Origin: Metasolibacillus fluoroglycofenilyticus
Lineage (GTDB): Bacteria > Bacillota > Bacilli > Bacillales_A > Planococcaceae
NCBI RefSeq assembly: GCF_003049645.1
Contig: NZ_PYWK01000001.1
Span: forward strand, 682,001 to 746,000
Direction of reading: 5' to 3'
DNA length: 64,000 bases
A program made the position numbers and the translations under genes. The notes under the pieces are model-generated. The model was not told the origin of the DNA. It ran no database searches and saw only the letters and a list, made by a program, of their open reading frames with translations. Shown here piece after piece: positions 7,556 to 16,656 of this stretch (positions are counted from its first letter, which is position 1; each line of letters begins with the position of its first letter).

Positions 7556-10133
7556 TATACCGCTTGCATTGTTATTATTACTTCCACTATTAATTTATTT
7601 TATTTGGACATATTGGCGAGAGCGAGAGCGTCTGAAAAAAAGCCATATTGTTGTGTTAGGGATTCGAATTGTAGCAGCAAGCTGTCTTGTTTTTGCACTT
7701 GCAAGTCCCTATATTTTATTACCGATTAAAGAGCAGCAAATCATTTTTTTAGTTGATCGTTCAGCCTCAATGAATACAACAGAGCAGGAGCTTACTGATT
7801 TTATTGTGGAAAGCTTAAAGGAGAAAAAAAATGACCAAGCAGTAGGTATTTATTCCTTTGCTTCAAATATGCAAACGGAAGCGATGTTAGCGGCTGATTT
7901 AAAGGAAGTACCAAAGTTTACGGCACTAAAAAATAATGGTGAAACGAATATTGAGCAAAGCTTGCAAATTGCTACAGGAATTGTTGATCCGCAAAAGGCA
8001 ACGCGCTTTGTCCTCTTAACAGATGGGAATGAAACGAAGGGGGATGTGTTAGAATTTGCGAGCAAGTTCAAAGGTTCTACAATGAGCGTAGATGTCGTGC
8101 CATTTCAGCAAAAAGTGACTAATGACGTATCATTGAAAAGCTTTGTGACACCGCAAATTGCATATGCTGGCGAACAACAGCAACTCGTAACAGAAATTTA
8201 CGCAACCGAAGCTGGGCAAGGAGAGCTTTTATTATACGAAAATGACCAGCTTATTCACCGAGAAGCAGTTGAATTAACAGAGGGCTCCAATGTTTTTACT
8301 TATAAGCATAGTATGAAATCAGAAGGTCTTGTAAAATATGAGGCTGTTGTACAAGTTGGAGAAGATGCGATTTATGAAAATAATAAGCTGACAAGTATAA
8401 CGATGGTACAAAGTGAGCCGCGCCTGTTAATTGTTAATGGCTATGACACGGCATCGCCAATAGCTGCTGCATTAGGCCAGCATGCTATTAACTACGATGT
8501 GGTCGCAGCTACCAGCTTACCAAACGACCTTTCAAGCTATTTGCAATATAATGCCATTATTTTTGATAATGTATCAGGGCATTTAGTCGGAGAAGCAAAA
8601 ATGCTCGTTATTGAGCAGGCTGTGAAAAACTTCGGTGTAGGCTTTGCGATGATTGGTGGAGAAAATAGCTTTGGCTTAGGGGGCTATTTTAAAACACCAA
8701 TTGAAGCATTATTACCTGTTGAAATGGAGATAAAGGGCAAGGAGCAGCTCCCTTCATTAGGTCTTGTTATTGTGCTTGACCGTTCTGGGAGCATGTACGG
8801 CAATAAGCTAGAGCTTGCTAAGGAAGCGGCAGCACGTTCTGTAGAATTGCTACGTGAGGAGGATACACTAGGCTTTATCGCCTTTGATGACCGTCCGTGG
8901 GAAATTATCGAAACAGGTCCGTTAGGTAGCAAGGAGGATGCTGTCGATACGATATTATCGGTGACACCGGGTGGTGGTACAGAAATTTATAGCTCATTAT
9001 CGCTAGCCTATGAAAATTTAGCTGATTTACAATTACAGCGCAAACATATTATTTTATTAACAGATGGTCAATCCCAGTCTGGTAATTATGAGGAGCTAAT
9101 TGAAGAAGGCAAAAATAATAACATTACGCTATCAACCGTAGCGATTGGTAGTGACGCAGATGGTGCGTTATTACAACAGCTAAGTGAAATGGGAAGTGGG
9201 CGCTTTTATGATGTAATTGATGAGCAAATGATTCCTTCGATTTTATCGCGCGAAACAGCGATGATTTCACGCACTTATATTGAGGATAACCCATTTTATC
9301 CTACGATTTATAATGCGCCAGGCTGGAATGCGTTGTTCGCGCAAGGTGTACCGGAGATGAATGCCTATATCGGAACGACAGCAAAGCAAGGAGCGATTGT
9401 AGTGGCAGAAAGCGCAAAGGAAGATCCTGTGCTTGCGCAATGGCAATATGGCTTAGGGAAAACTTTTGCCTTTACGTCTGATTCAACGGGAAAATGGACA
9501 GGCGACTTTGCGAGATGGCAGGATTGGGGAATGTTTTGGCAAACGATGCTATCACAAATGCTCCCAAGCTATAATGATATCGCCTACGATGTACGTTTAG
9601 AGGCAGACGGTACCTTTATGATTACAGACCCGACAAATGAGGCCGCTTTTTTAGATATTGTTGCTGTCAATGAAGCAGGAGAAGAGCTGGAAACACAACT
9701 TGAGATGATTTCCGCATCCCAAGTAAGGGCGACGGTGGAGGCAGAGCAAGGGCTTATTTTCTTCCGCATTGCTGATGAGGAGCAGGCCATTTACCAGGCT
9801 GGTTTAACTGTTCCATACAGTGCAGAGTACGAGTTAAGGCCTGTCAATGACAGGTTAGTGGAAGAATTGACGGAGCGAACAGGCGGTGCTATTTTGAAGG
9901 AGCCAGCCGAAATTTTCCGCGACTTCACAACGAAGGGCGCGGAGCGTCAAAATATTGCTACATGGCTATTATTAGCAGGTATGCTATTATTCTTTATTGA
10001 TATTACACTACGTCGTTTTGGCTGGGGTTTTTTCGTTAAGCCGAGAAAGGACGCAACGATTGTAGAGCAAAAGCCTGTACAGGCAGAGGATACAAATGTT
10101 GCCCAGCTTTTAAAAGGAATGAAGAAAAGGTAA
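7539..10133 (+). CDS. VWA-domain membrane protein with glutamine amidotransferase-like region
   Basis: About 864 residues. Two N-terminal helices are followed by a first VWA segment (IIFLVDRSASM), a class I amidotransferase-like region (around AMIGGENSFGLGGY), a second VWA domain (LVIVLDRSGSM, about residue 405, with the conserved LLTDGQSQSG), and a C-terminal helix before a short basic tail. Both metal-site motifs are intact, unlike the preceding gene. The likely start is GTG 7539, ten bases after GGGAGGTG and inside the end of the previous gene. It is the last gene of the operon and is followed by a hairpin repeat. Confidence 0.85.
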   Translation: MDLRIDIPLALLLLLPLLIYFIWTYWRERERLKKSHIVVLGIRIVAASCLVFALASPYILLPIKEQQIIFLVDRSASMNTTEQELTDFIVESLKEKKNDQAVGIYSFASNMQTEAMLAADLKEVPKFTALKNNGETNIEQSLQIATGIVDPQKATRFVLLTDGNETKGDVLEFASKFKGSTMSVDVVPFQQKVTNDVSLKSFVTPQIAYAGEQQQLVTEIYATEAGQGELLLYENDQLIHREAVELTEGSNVFTYKHSMKSEGLVKYEAVVQVGEDAIYENNKLTSITMVQSEPRLLIVNGYDTASPIAAALGQHAINYDVVAATSLPNDLSSYLQYNAIIFDNVSGHLVGEAKMLVIEQAVKNFGVGFAMIGGENSFGLGGYFKTPIEALLPVEMEIKGKEQLPSLGLVIVLDRSGSMYGNKLELAKEAAARSVELLREEDTLGFIAFDDRPWEIIETGPLGSKEDAVDTILSVTPGGGTEIYSSLSLAYENLADLQLQRKHIILLTDGQSQSGNYEELIEEGKNNNITLSTVAIGSDADGALLQQLSEMGSGRFYDVIDEQMIPSILSRETAMISRTYIEDNPFYPTIYNAPGWNALFAQGVPEMNAYIGTTAKQGAIVVAESAKEDPVLAQWQYGLGKTFAFTSDSTGKWTGDFARWQDWGMFWQTMLSQMLPSYNDIAYDVRLEADGTFMITDPTNEAAFLDIVAVNEAGEELETQLEMISASQVRATVEAEQGLIFFRIADEEQAIYQAGLTVPYSAEYELRPVNDRLVEELTERTGGAILKEPAEIFRDFTTKGAERQNIATWLLLAGMLLFFIDITLRRFGWGFFVKPRKDATIVEQKPVQAEDTNVAQLLKGMKKR

Positions 10134-10135
10134 GG

Positions 10136-10300
10136 AGGGCGTCCAACAAGCCGTGCAGTTGCCGGCTTTTGGACGCTTTTATGTGGTGTTTTGATCAAAT
10201 GAAAATAGAGGGAGTTTTCTTTGAAAACAATAGAAACATTGGTTTCAGAGGTATCACTTAAGGAAAAGCAACGAAAATCTTTTGTGGTAAATACTACGAG
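10136..10300 (+). repeat. Hairpin-plus-tail repeat R1, copy 1, probable terminator
   Basis: Stem GCGTCC..AAGCCG pairs with CGGCTTTTGGACGC around a loop containing GCAGTTG, followed by T-rich DNA and a tail (AAAACAATAGAAACATTGGTTTCAGAGGT) resembling the tails of the copies near 22.9, 53.6, 54.8 and 63.6 kb. It begins three bases after the VWA operon stop and should terminate it. No gene is visible between 10134 and 10356. Confidence 0.75.
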
Positions 10301-10356
10301 AGGACAATAAAAGAAACAACTATTTAGCTAAAGCAGCTGACTTTTAAAATATTACT

Positions 10357-10869
10357 TTAGCCCTTGCTTGCTGCCAATTGTTGCATCACTTCCCGCTGCT
10401 GTTGCGCTTCTTTTTTAGCCACAAGAAATTGTTCAACAAGCGCAATATTTGCTTCCATTTTTTGCACTTGTCCTGTTGATATAATGCTATTGCTTTTATA
10501 GGTGTTCAGTTGCTGCTCTAAATTGCCTTTAGCTGCAGTAAGTGACTGCAGCATGCTGTTTTGCATTTTTGTTTGTAAAAAGCTTTCTGCTGTCACACCG
10601 TTTTGATTATGCGTGTCAAGAAATGGATGAATGCCCTCCGGTATTTGTGTGCCAGATAAAAGTCCTTTTCCGAGCGCCACAGAGCCAGCATAAGAGAACA
10701 TGTTGAACATCGATTCAGATTGCGTTTTCTGCTGCTTTTTATCGCGTGCATTAAACACATCTAATAAAGAGTCATAAAAATCTTTGCCGTCTTCATTAAT
10801 AAAGCGAGCATCTTTCGTTGTTGACCATTGACTGGCTAATAGTTGTGCATTTGTAATAGGATTTGTCAT
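10357..10869 (-). CDS. Hypothetical helical protein
   Basis: A 170-residue soluble protein, mostly helical and rich in Gln, Lys and Asn, ending in a likely coiled coil (about residues 105-165). AGGAGG lies seven bases before the ATG at 10869, which I prefer to the ATG six bases upstream that is only one base from the ribosome site. There are no cysteines, signal peptide or membrane helix. The middle segment (SYAGSVALGKGLLSGTQIPEG) has low charge. I do not recognise the family; the good ribosome site and codon use support a real gene. Confidence 0.7.
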   Translation of the reverse strand: MTNPITNAQLLASQWSTTKDARFINEDGKDFYDSLLDVFNARDKKQQKTQSESMFNMFSYAGSVALGKGLLSGTQIPEGIHPFLDTHNQNGVTAESFLQTKMQNSMLQSLTAAKGNLEQQLNTYKSNSIISTGQVQKMEANIALVEQFLVAKKEAQQQREVMQQLAASKG

Positions 10870-10908
10870 TAGCATCCCTCCTACTATTGCTATCGGTATT
10901 AATTTTCA

Positions 10909-11241
10909 TTATTGAAATAGCCAGCTCCAAATGACGGCGATTCCTCTCCCGGCAAAATAGAATGCGAGAATAGCACCAATAATAATAAATAAACAGCTAA
11001 ATAGTACGCCATACATAAGCCTTTTTGGAGAAGGAATTTTGCGATTTCCCCATTCCTTTGGGTTGTCACTTGCTACAGTATGAACCTTCCCGCAATTTGG
11101 GCATGCCTCTATAAATAAACGATTTTCAATTGTTTTCCCATTGATACGTGCAACTTGAACAGACAAATTAGCTGTGGCAAAGTCGATTGTAAATGATTCT
11201 CCACATTGCTCACATTGTTGTATCATTTTTTTCGCTTCCAA
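10909..11241 (-). CDS. Zinc-ribbon membrane protein, hypothetical
   Basis: About 105-110 residues. Two CxxC pairs (CEQC near residue 9 and CPNC near 48) form a zinc-ribbon-like pair, followed by two hydrophobic helices (about residues 72-105) with no catalytic motif. The start is either TTG 11241 or ATG 11226; AAAGGA suits the TTG better. It may be a membrane-tethered sensor or adaptor, but nothing in the context identifies its role. Confidence 0.65.
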   Translation of the reverse strand: MEAKKMIQQCEQCGESFTIDFATANLSVQVARINGKTIENRLFIEACPNCGKVHTVASDNPKEWGNRKIPSPKRLMYGVLFSCLFIIIGAILAFYFAGRGIAVIWSWLFQ

Positions 11242-11326
11242 TAATAGTCATCCTTTAAGTTATAGTTAGGGGCTTTTAATGCGCTGCTAAAACCGAACAA
11301 CGGATTTTTTTAGGCTATAAATAACG

Positions 11327-11382
11327 ATTCGCTCATAAAGTATGGAAAATCGCTCAGAAAGCCCCAAAATTCGCTCATAAAT
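11327..11382. repeat. 21-base-period TTCGCTCATAA array, copy A1
   Basis: Three cores with CGCTCA starting at 11330, 11351 and 11372, exactly 21 bases apart; the middle one reads CGCTCAGAA. The bases between cores differ. It occupies the gap between the MFS gene end and the zinc-ribbon gene. The same core and period recur near 45.0 and 63.8 kb. Confidence 0.85.
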
Positions 11383-11388
11383 CTTAGT

Positions 11389-12576
11389 TTATTCACTTGG
11401 CTGCATTAAATGTGGGGCTTTGCGTGTTGTCCACATAAAGGCTAGCAGCAAGCAAGCGAGTAAAATTAATGTTCCGAACATATAAGGTGCATCCATATTC
11501 CAATCAAATAAAGTACCAGCAAGGGCAGGTCCTACCATATTACCTAAGCTCATATAAGCATTATTCATACCTGCAGCATAGCCTTGCCCTTCACCCGCTA
11601 GCTTTGATACGAGCGTATTGACTGCCGGGCGAATAAATGTTGTGGCAATTGAGAACAGTGTAGCGACAGTTAAAATAATAAAGAAACCGCTAATATAAAT
11701 CATTAAAAGCATTGTAATGGCTGCAACGAATAAATTGATAAGAATGACTTTCATTTCACCGAAGCGTTTAAACAATCGGTCGATGACAAACATTTGCAAA
11801 ACCACTCCTGCAAAGCCACCAACAGTTAATACGATGGCAATATCTGTAGGCGTATAGTGGAATTTATAGCCTAAATAAATGGCCATTGTCGCTTGGAAAT
11901 TAGCGATGCCGAAGCTAAAAGTAAAAATAACGATTAGCACAACGAAGTAAGGCATTTTTACGGAATTCGCTAATTGTTTAAATAGGTTTTCCTTTTTCAT
12001 CTGCTGTCTTAATTGCACGGCTACATTTGGTAAAACAAAATAGGAAATAAGTGCAGTGGCTAACGCAAAGCCACCTGCGATGTAAAACGGAAAATGTAAG
12101 TTAACCTTTGCTAAAAACCCACCAATTCCAGGTCCAATTGTGAAGCCTAATGACATGGCAGCGCCTAGCATCCCCATGCCTTTTCCTCGCTCCTCCACTG
12201 TTGTAATATCAGCAACATAAGCCATTGTCGGTGCCATGATTAGTGCTGCACCAAGTCCAGCTAAAAAGCGTGCGACAAAAAGCATCCAAACCTGTGTAGC
12301 AAGCCCGAAGAAAATTTGCGCACAGCCATAAATAACAAGACCTATAATAATAAATATTTTACGGCCATGACGATCCGATAACTCGCCTGCAATAGGAGAA
12401 AATAAAAATTGAGCGAGAGCAAAACCAGCAATAAGAAAGCCTAGTACTTGTCCGCCAACCCCAAAAAGCAATAAATAATCAGGCATTACAGGAATGATAA
12501 TCCCAATGCCTCCCATTGTAATAAATAAGCTAAACATTAATATGTATAATGCGGATTTATTCGTTTGTTGTGTCAT
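11389..12576 (-). CDS. MFS multidrug-type efflux transporter
   Basis: A 395-residue protein with 12 predicted membrane helices. Motif A GELSDRHGRK sits between helices 2 and 3, and motif C-like glycines (GFTIGPGIGGFL) lie in helix 5, which is diagnostic of drug/proton antiporters of the Bmr/NorA/TetA group. The ATG is preceded by a GAAAGGATG site. No regulator gene adjoins it. The substrate cannot be predicted. Confidence 0.88.
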   Translation of the reverse strand: MTQQTNKSALYILMFSLFITMGGIGIIIPVMPDYLLLFGVGGQVLGFLIAGFALAQFLFSPIAGELSDRHGRKIFIIIGLVIYGCAQIFFGLATQVWMLFVARFLAGLGAALIMAPTMAYVADITTVEERGKGMGMLGAAMSLGFTIGPGIGGFLAKVNLHFPFYIAGGFALATALISYFVLPNVAVQLRQQMKKENLFKQLANSVKMPYFVVLIVIFTFSFGIANFQATMAIYLGYKFHYTPTDIAIVLTVGGFAGVVLQMFVIDRLFKRFGEMKVILINLFVAAITMLLMIYISGFFIILTVATLFSIATTFIRPAVNTLVSKLAGEGQGYAAGMNNAYMSLGNMVGPALAGTLFDWNMDAPYMFGTLILLACLLLAFMWTTRKAPHLMQPSE

Positions 12577-12713
12577 ATTGAGTCCATCCTTTCAGTTCAA
12601 TTTAGTCTACCATAAGGGACGATGAACAGCTATTAATTAAGATTATAGCAGTGTCATCAATTAGTTCATTTTCGGCATAAAAAATTATGAATATGAGAAA
12701 GTATTTTTGATTT

Positions 12714-12746
12714 TTTAACCTAATTTTAACCTTGTGTCTATATAGT
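12714..12746 (+). promoter_or_regulatory. Activator-type promoter: 18-base direct repeat and -10 box
   Basis: TTTAACCTAATTTTAACC (12714-12731) contains two TTAACC half-sites with an 11-base period. Nine bases later is TATAGT (12741-12746). No good -35 hexamer exists at the expected place; the repeat covers it. The identical 18 bases at the identical distance from TATAAT precede the sensor kinase gene at 32.67 kb. Expected transcription start is near 12753, about 30 bases before the SLH gene ATG. Confidence 0.75.
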
Positions 12747-12782
12747 CTATTTATGAGAAAACAAATGAAGGAGGATAGTAAT

Positions 12783-15700
12783 ATGCAACAAAAAAACAAG
12801 CAAACATTAGCACTTATCGCCATTATAGTATTGCTAGTACAAACTGTATTTAGTAGTTTATCAGTTATGGCGGTAAGTACCACCTCTACACTACAGGTTA
12901 CGATGACCACAGATGGCAAGTCGTATGTAGAAGGCGATATAGCGACAGGCCCTGTAGCCATTCAAGTGACCTCAACTTCTGCGGACAGTGGCACGGTAGA
13001 ATTTTCACAAGACGGGCAAGCATGGCAGCCTTTTGATGTAACAAAATTATTAATTACTTATGCAGACAACCAGCCACCAATCGGAACTTTGTCTGTTCAA
13101 CAAGGAACGCATACGAATAATTCTACTGTTACGCTTGATATTGCCGCATCCGATGTCGATGCGGGAGATACTGTGACGGCTATGAGATTTACGGAAGATT
13201 TGGGAAATTGGCCATCTGTATGGGAAAACTTCACTGATTCAAAGTCGTTCCAGCTATCGCCGGGGGATGGTAACAAGACTATTTATATGCAGTTGAAGGA
13301 CAGTCGGGATGGAATTTCGGCTATTTACAGTGCATCAGTTTATTTGGATACGTCTGCGCCAACTGGAACAGTGCAGATTAATGGTGGCGCCATTTTTACT
13401 AATTCGACAGCCGTTAACCTAAGTTTGACCTATGCGGATGGTGCAGCAACCGGATCGAAAGAAATGCGGTTCTCGAATAATTCCCTTGATCCCCTTTCGT
13501 GGGGGGGATGGCAACCATTTAATCCGTCGGCCTCGTGGAATATTGTCAATCAAGAGGGAGAGAACACTGTTTACGTCCAATTTAGAGATGCTGCGGGCAA
13601 TATTAGTTCGAGTATAATCAGTGATACGATTATTCTCGATATAACGGGACCTTCTGGAACAATCATGATTGAGGAAGGTGCTTTGAAGACAGCAAATAAC
13701 AATGTCAACCTTACAATCAATTATAGCGACAATTTTTCTGCCGTGCGTATGCGATTGCGCAATGAGAACCAGCCTGCGGGTTCTGGTGTATGGGAATACG
13801 CTTCGGCATCCAAAATTTGGACGCTTTCTGGCGGGGAAGGAACTAAAACCGTATATGTAGAATTTTGTGATATGGCAGGCAATATAGGTACAGCAGTAAG
13901 TGCAAGCATTGAATTGGATACAACGCCTCCTCAAGTAGTTGGGGTAGTAAATGGGGGACTTTATAACAGCGCCGTAACATTGAGCTTCAATGAAGGAGTA
14001 GCAACACTGAACGGCACCTCTGTAACCTCTCCTTATATGGTCACAGATGAAGGTGATTATACGCTCATTGTTACAGACGATGTCGGTAATACTACGACTG
14101 TTTCATTTAAGATTGATCGGACACCACCAGATGGGGAGGTTACGATAAATAACGGTATTCAGTGGACGAACAACGTCAATGTCACATTGAGGCTATCGGG
14201 CTTAAGTTCGGATACTCATCAATTGCAAATAACGAATAATCCAGCGGACTTCAATGATCATGGTGGTTGGTTGCCTATAGCGGCAACGATAAGTTGGACC
14301 TTAACGCCGGGGGATGGCGAGAAAACGGTATATGTCCGCTTTAAGGACAGGGCAGGCAATATTAGCGGTATTGTAAGGGATTCGATAACACTTCTAACCG
14401 CAGCGCCAACTGGAACGGTAACAATTGATAATGGAGCTACATGGGCAAACACAACAGCAGTAGAGCTTGCTTTTGATAACCTTAGCGACCATATTGCAGA
14501 ATTCCAAGTATCGAATTTGAACGGAGATTGGAGCACAGCGGTTTGGATGCCGATTGTGCCAGTATATAATTGGAATCTTGCAACAGGAAACGGCGATAAA
14601 ACAATTTATGTCCGTTTTCGTGATAGGGTGGGGAATATCGGAAACGCAGTTAGTGCTACAATCAAGCTAGATATGGAAGCACCGACAGGGACCGTTGTAA
14701 TTAATGGTGGAAACGAGTGGACAATAGATACAGATGTAACATTATCGTTTGCGGGAATCAGTCCAGATGCGGAAGCAATGCAAATATCGAATGATGCTGA
14801 TACGTGGCCAGTTACATGGGAAAATATCACATCAACATACAATTGGAGTCTGTCAACAGGTGATGGTGTAAAGACAGTTTATGTCCGCTTCCGTGATGGA
14901 GCGGGTAATATCGGAAACGCAGTTAGTGCTACAATCAAGCTAGATATGGAAGCACCGACTGGAACCGTTATAATTAATGGTGGAAACGAGTGGACGATGG
15001 ATACAGATGTAACATTATCGTTTACAGGAGTTAGCCTTGATGCGAAAACAATGCAAGTATCGAATAATGCTAGCACATGGCCGTCTACATGGGAAAGTAT
15101 CACATCAACGTACAACTGGAATCTTGAAGCGGGAGATGGTGTAAAGACAGTTTATGTCCGCTTTAAAGATGAAGTAGGAAATATAAGTAATGCCATAAGT
15201 CAGACAATTAAATTGGATACGGAAGCACCGACCGGAGCCTTTGTAATTAATGCTGGGAGAGAGTGGACGATGGATACGGATGTCACTTTATCGTTCACGG
15301 GAATCAGCCCAGATGCGGAAGGAATGCAAATATCGAATGATGCTGGTACATGGCCAGCTACATGGGAAAATATCACACCAACGTACGATTGGAGTCTGCC
15401 AACAGGTGATGGTGCAAAGACAGTTTATGTCCGTTTTCGTGATGGAGCGGGGAATATTGGAAACGTAGTTAGTGCTACAATCAAGCTAGATACGGTAGCG
15501 CCAACGGGAAGCTTTATAATAAATAGCGGAGACGAGTCGACGAAGGATAAAAATGTAACACTATCGTTTGTTGAAGTCAGTGCGGATGCAGAAGCAATGC
15601 AAGTATCAAATGAAGCTAATACATGGTCGTCTGCATGGGAAAATATTGCATTATCGTACAATTGGAATTTGACAGCAGGGAACGGTATGAAGACGGTTTA

Positions 15701-16610
15701 TGTCCGCTTTCGAGATAAGGCGGGGAATATCAGCCCCCCAATTAGTGCTACAATCAAGTTTGCTGTGCCACCAACAGGAGGCAATACAACGCCACCCTCA
15801 ATATTAAATGGCAATGGTGATTCGGCATCAGCACCTATTCAAATTACATTGCGTACAAATGGTGGTACAGCACTAACACCAATTGAACTTGCTTATAATA
15901 CAAAAATAAATGACTTGCCTATCCCAACAAGAGAAGGTTACCGTTTTGACGGTTGGTATGAAGATGAGGCACTGACAAAGCCTTGGGAGGAAGATACGCT
16001 CGTCAAAGAGAGCATAACACTTTATGCAAAATGGACAGCATTGTCATTGGAAGAACAAGAAGTACCGCAAGAGCCACAGCGACCTGAGCCAGTCGTGATA
16101 TTGAGTGATATAGCACAACATTGGGCGAAAGAGATGATTGAAGAACTAGTGGCACAAGGTATTATTCAAGGCTATGAAGACGGCACTTTCCGCCCGAATG
16201 AACCAATCAGTCGCATGCATGTGGCAGCCTTACTAACAAGAGCATTTCCTTTTGAACAAGTAAAGGAAGCAAGCCAATTTTCAGATGTGGCGACAACGCA
16301 CATATATTATGAGGCGGTACGTACATTACAGCAAGCAGGAATCATTGATGGCACAAATGGGGCTTTCCTACCAACAGAAAATATGACACGTGCACAATTA
16401 GCAAAAGTGTTGGTCGGTGTACTTGGATTGACACCAGAGGGCACAAGCTCGTTCCTTGATGTGGATAGCAAGCATTGGAGTGCGGAATATATTGCAACAT
16501 TAGAGCGTGAAGGAATCGCACTTGGGGATAATGGCAATTTCCGCCCAAATGAACCTGTGACAAGAGTGCAATTTGTAGCGTTTTTATATCGTATTATGCA
16601 AAGAGAGTAA
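12783..16610 (+). CDS. Secreted surface protein: Ig-like repeats, InlB-type repeat, three SLH domains
   Basis: About 1275 residues. A signal peptide (residues ~1-32, hydrophobic core LALIAIIVLLVQTVF) precedes roughly ten Ig-like repeats of ~90 residues, each starting near APTGTVxINxG and ending KTVYVRFRDxxGNI. Then comes a Listeria-Bacteroides (InlB B-type) repeat (around REGYRFDGWYEDEALTKPW) and three SLH domains at the C-terminus (ending RPNEPISR, TRAQLAK and RPNEPVTR) for S-layer or cell-wall polysaccharide attachment. AAGGAGG sits eight bases before the ATG at 12783. The gene has its own activator-type promoter and faces potD across a shared terminator. It is probably an adhesin or envelope structural protein. 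Confidence 0.9.
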   Translation: MQQKNKQTLALIAIIVLLVQTVFSSLSVMAVSTTSTLQVTMTTDGKSYVEGDIATGPVAIQVTSTSADSGTVEFSQDGQAWQPFDVTKLLITYADNQPPIGTLSVQQGTHTNNSTVTLDIAASDVDAGDTVTAMRFTEDLGNWPSVWENFTDSKSFQLSPGDGNKTIYMQLKDSRDGISAIYSASVYLDTSAPTGTVQINGGAIFTNSTAVNLSLTYADGAATGSKEMRFSNNSLDPLSWGGWQPFNPSASWNIVNQEGENTVYVQFRDAAGNISSSIISDTIILDITGPSGTIMIEEGALKTANNNVNLTINYSDNFSAVRMRLRNENQPAGSGVWEYASASKIWTLSGGEGTKTVYVEFCDMAGNIGTAVSASIELDTTPPQVVGVVNGGLYNSAVTLSFNEGVATLNGTSVTSPYMVTDEGDYTLIVTDDVGNTTTVSFKIDRTPPDGEVTINNGIQWTNNVNVTLRLSGLSSDTHQLQITNNPADFNDHGGWLPIAATISWTLTPGDGEKTVYVRFKDRAGNISGIVRDSITLLTAAPTGTVTIDNGATWANTTAVELAFDNLSDHIAEFQVSNLNGDWSTAVWMPIVPVYNWNLATGNGDKTIYVRFRDRVGNIGNAVSATIKLDMEAPTGTVVINGGNEWTIDTDVTLSFAGISPDAEAMQISNDADTWPVTWENITSTYNWSLSTGDGVKTVYVRFRDGAGNIGNAVSATIKLDMEAPTGTVIINGGNEWTMDTDVTLSFTGVSLDAKTMQVSNNASTWPSTWESITSTYNWNLEAGDGVKTVYVRFKDEVGNISNAISQTIKLDTEAPTGAFVINAGREWTMDTDVTLSFTGISPDAEGMQISNDAGTWPATWENITPTYDWSLPTGDGAKTVYVRFRDGAGNIGNVVSATIKLDTVAPTGSFIINSGDESTKDKNVTLSFVEVSADAEAMQVSNEANTWSSAWENIALSYNWNLTAGNGMKTVYVRFRDKAGNISPPISATIKFAVPPTGGNTTPPSILNGNGDSASAPIQITLRTNGGTALTPIELAYNTKINDLPIPTREGYRFDGWYEDEALTKPWEEDTLVKESITLYAKWTALSLEEQEVPQEPQRPEPVVILSDIAQHWAKEMIEELVAQGIIQGYEDGTFRPNEPISRMHVAALLTRAFPFEQVKEASQFSDVATTHIYYEAVRTLQQAGIIDGTNGAFLPTENMTRAQLAKVLVGVLGLTPEGTSSFLDVDSKHWSAEYIATLEREGIALGDNGNFRPNEPVTRVQFVAFLYRIMQRE
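14675..15766 (+). repeat. Tandem 273-base repeats within the SLH protein gene
   Basis: Four units begin with GAAGCACCGAC-like sequence at about 14675, 14948, 15221 and (as GTAGCGCCAAC) 15494, an exact 273-base (91-codon) period. The first three are nearly identical over long stretches; earlier Ig repeats are more diverged. Such DNA can expand or contract by recombination without breaking the frame. Confidence 0.9.
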
Positions 16611-16617
16611 TATTAAA

Positions 16618-16656
16618 AGGAAGCTTGTTTGGAATTTTCCCCAAACAAGCTTCTTT
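16618..16656. terminator. Bidirectional terminator between SLH gene and potD
   Basis: GAAGCTTGTTTGG pairs with CCAAACAAGCTTC (13 base pairs, loop AATTTTCC), followed by CTTTTTAA on the plus strand and a T-rich run on the minus strand. It separates two convergent genes. Confidence 0.9.

Noticed and set aside
11327..11382. TTCGCTCATAA arrays as CRISPR
   Set aside because: The repeated core is only about 11-14 bases and the spacers about 8-10; CRISPR repeats and spacers are much longer, and no cas gene is present.
12602..12961. 119-codon minus-strand frame over the SLH gene promoter and start
   Set aside because: It overlaps the signal peptide and promoter of the SLH gene and has no recognisable features.
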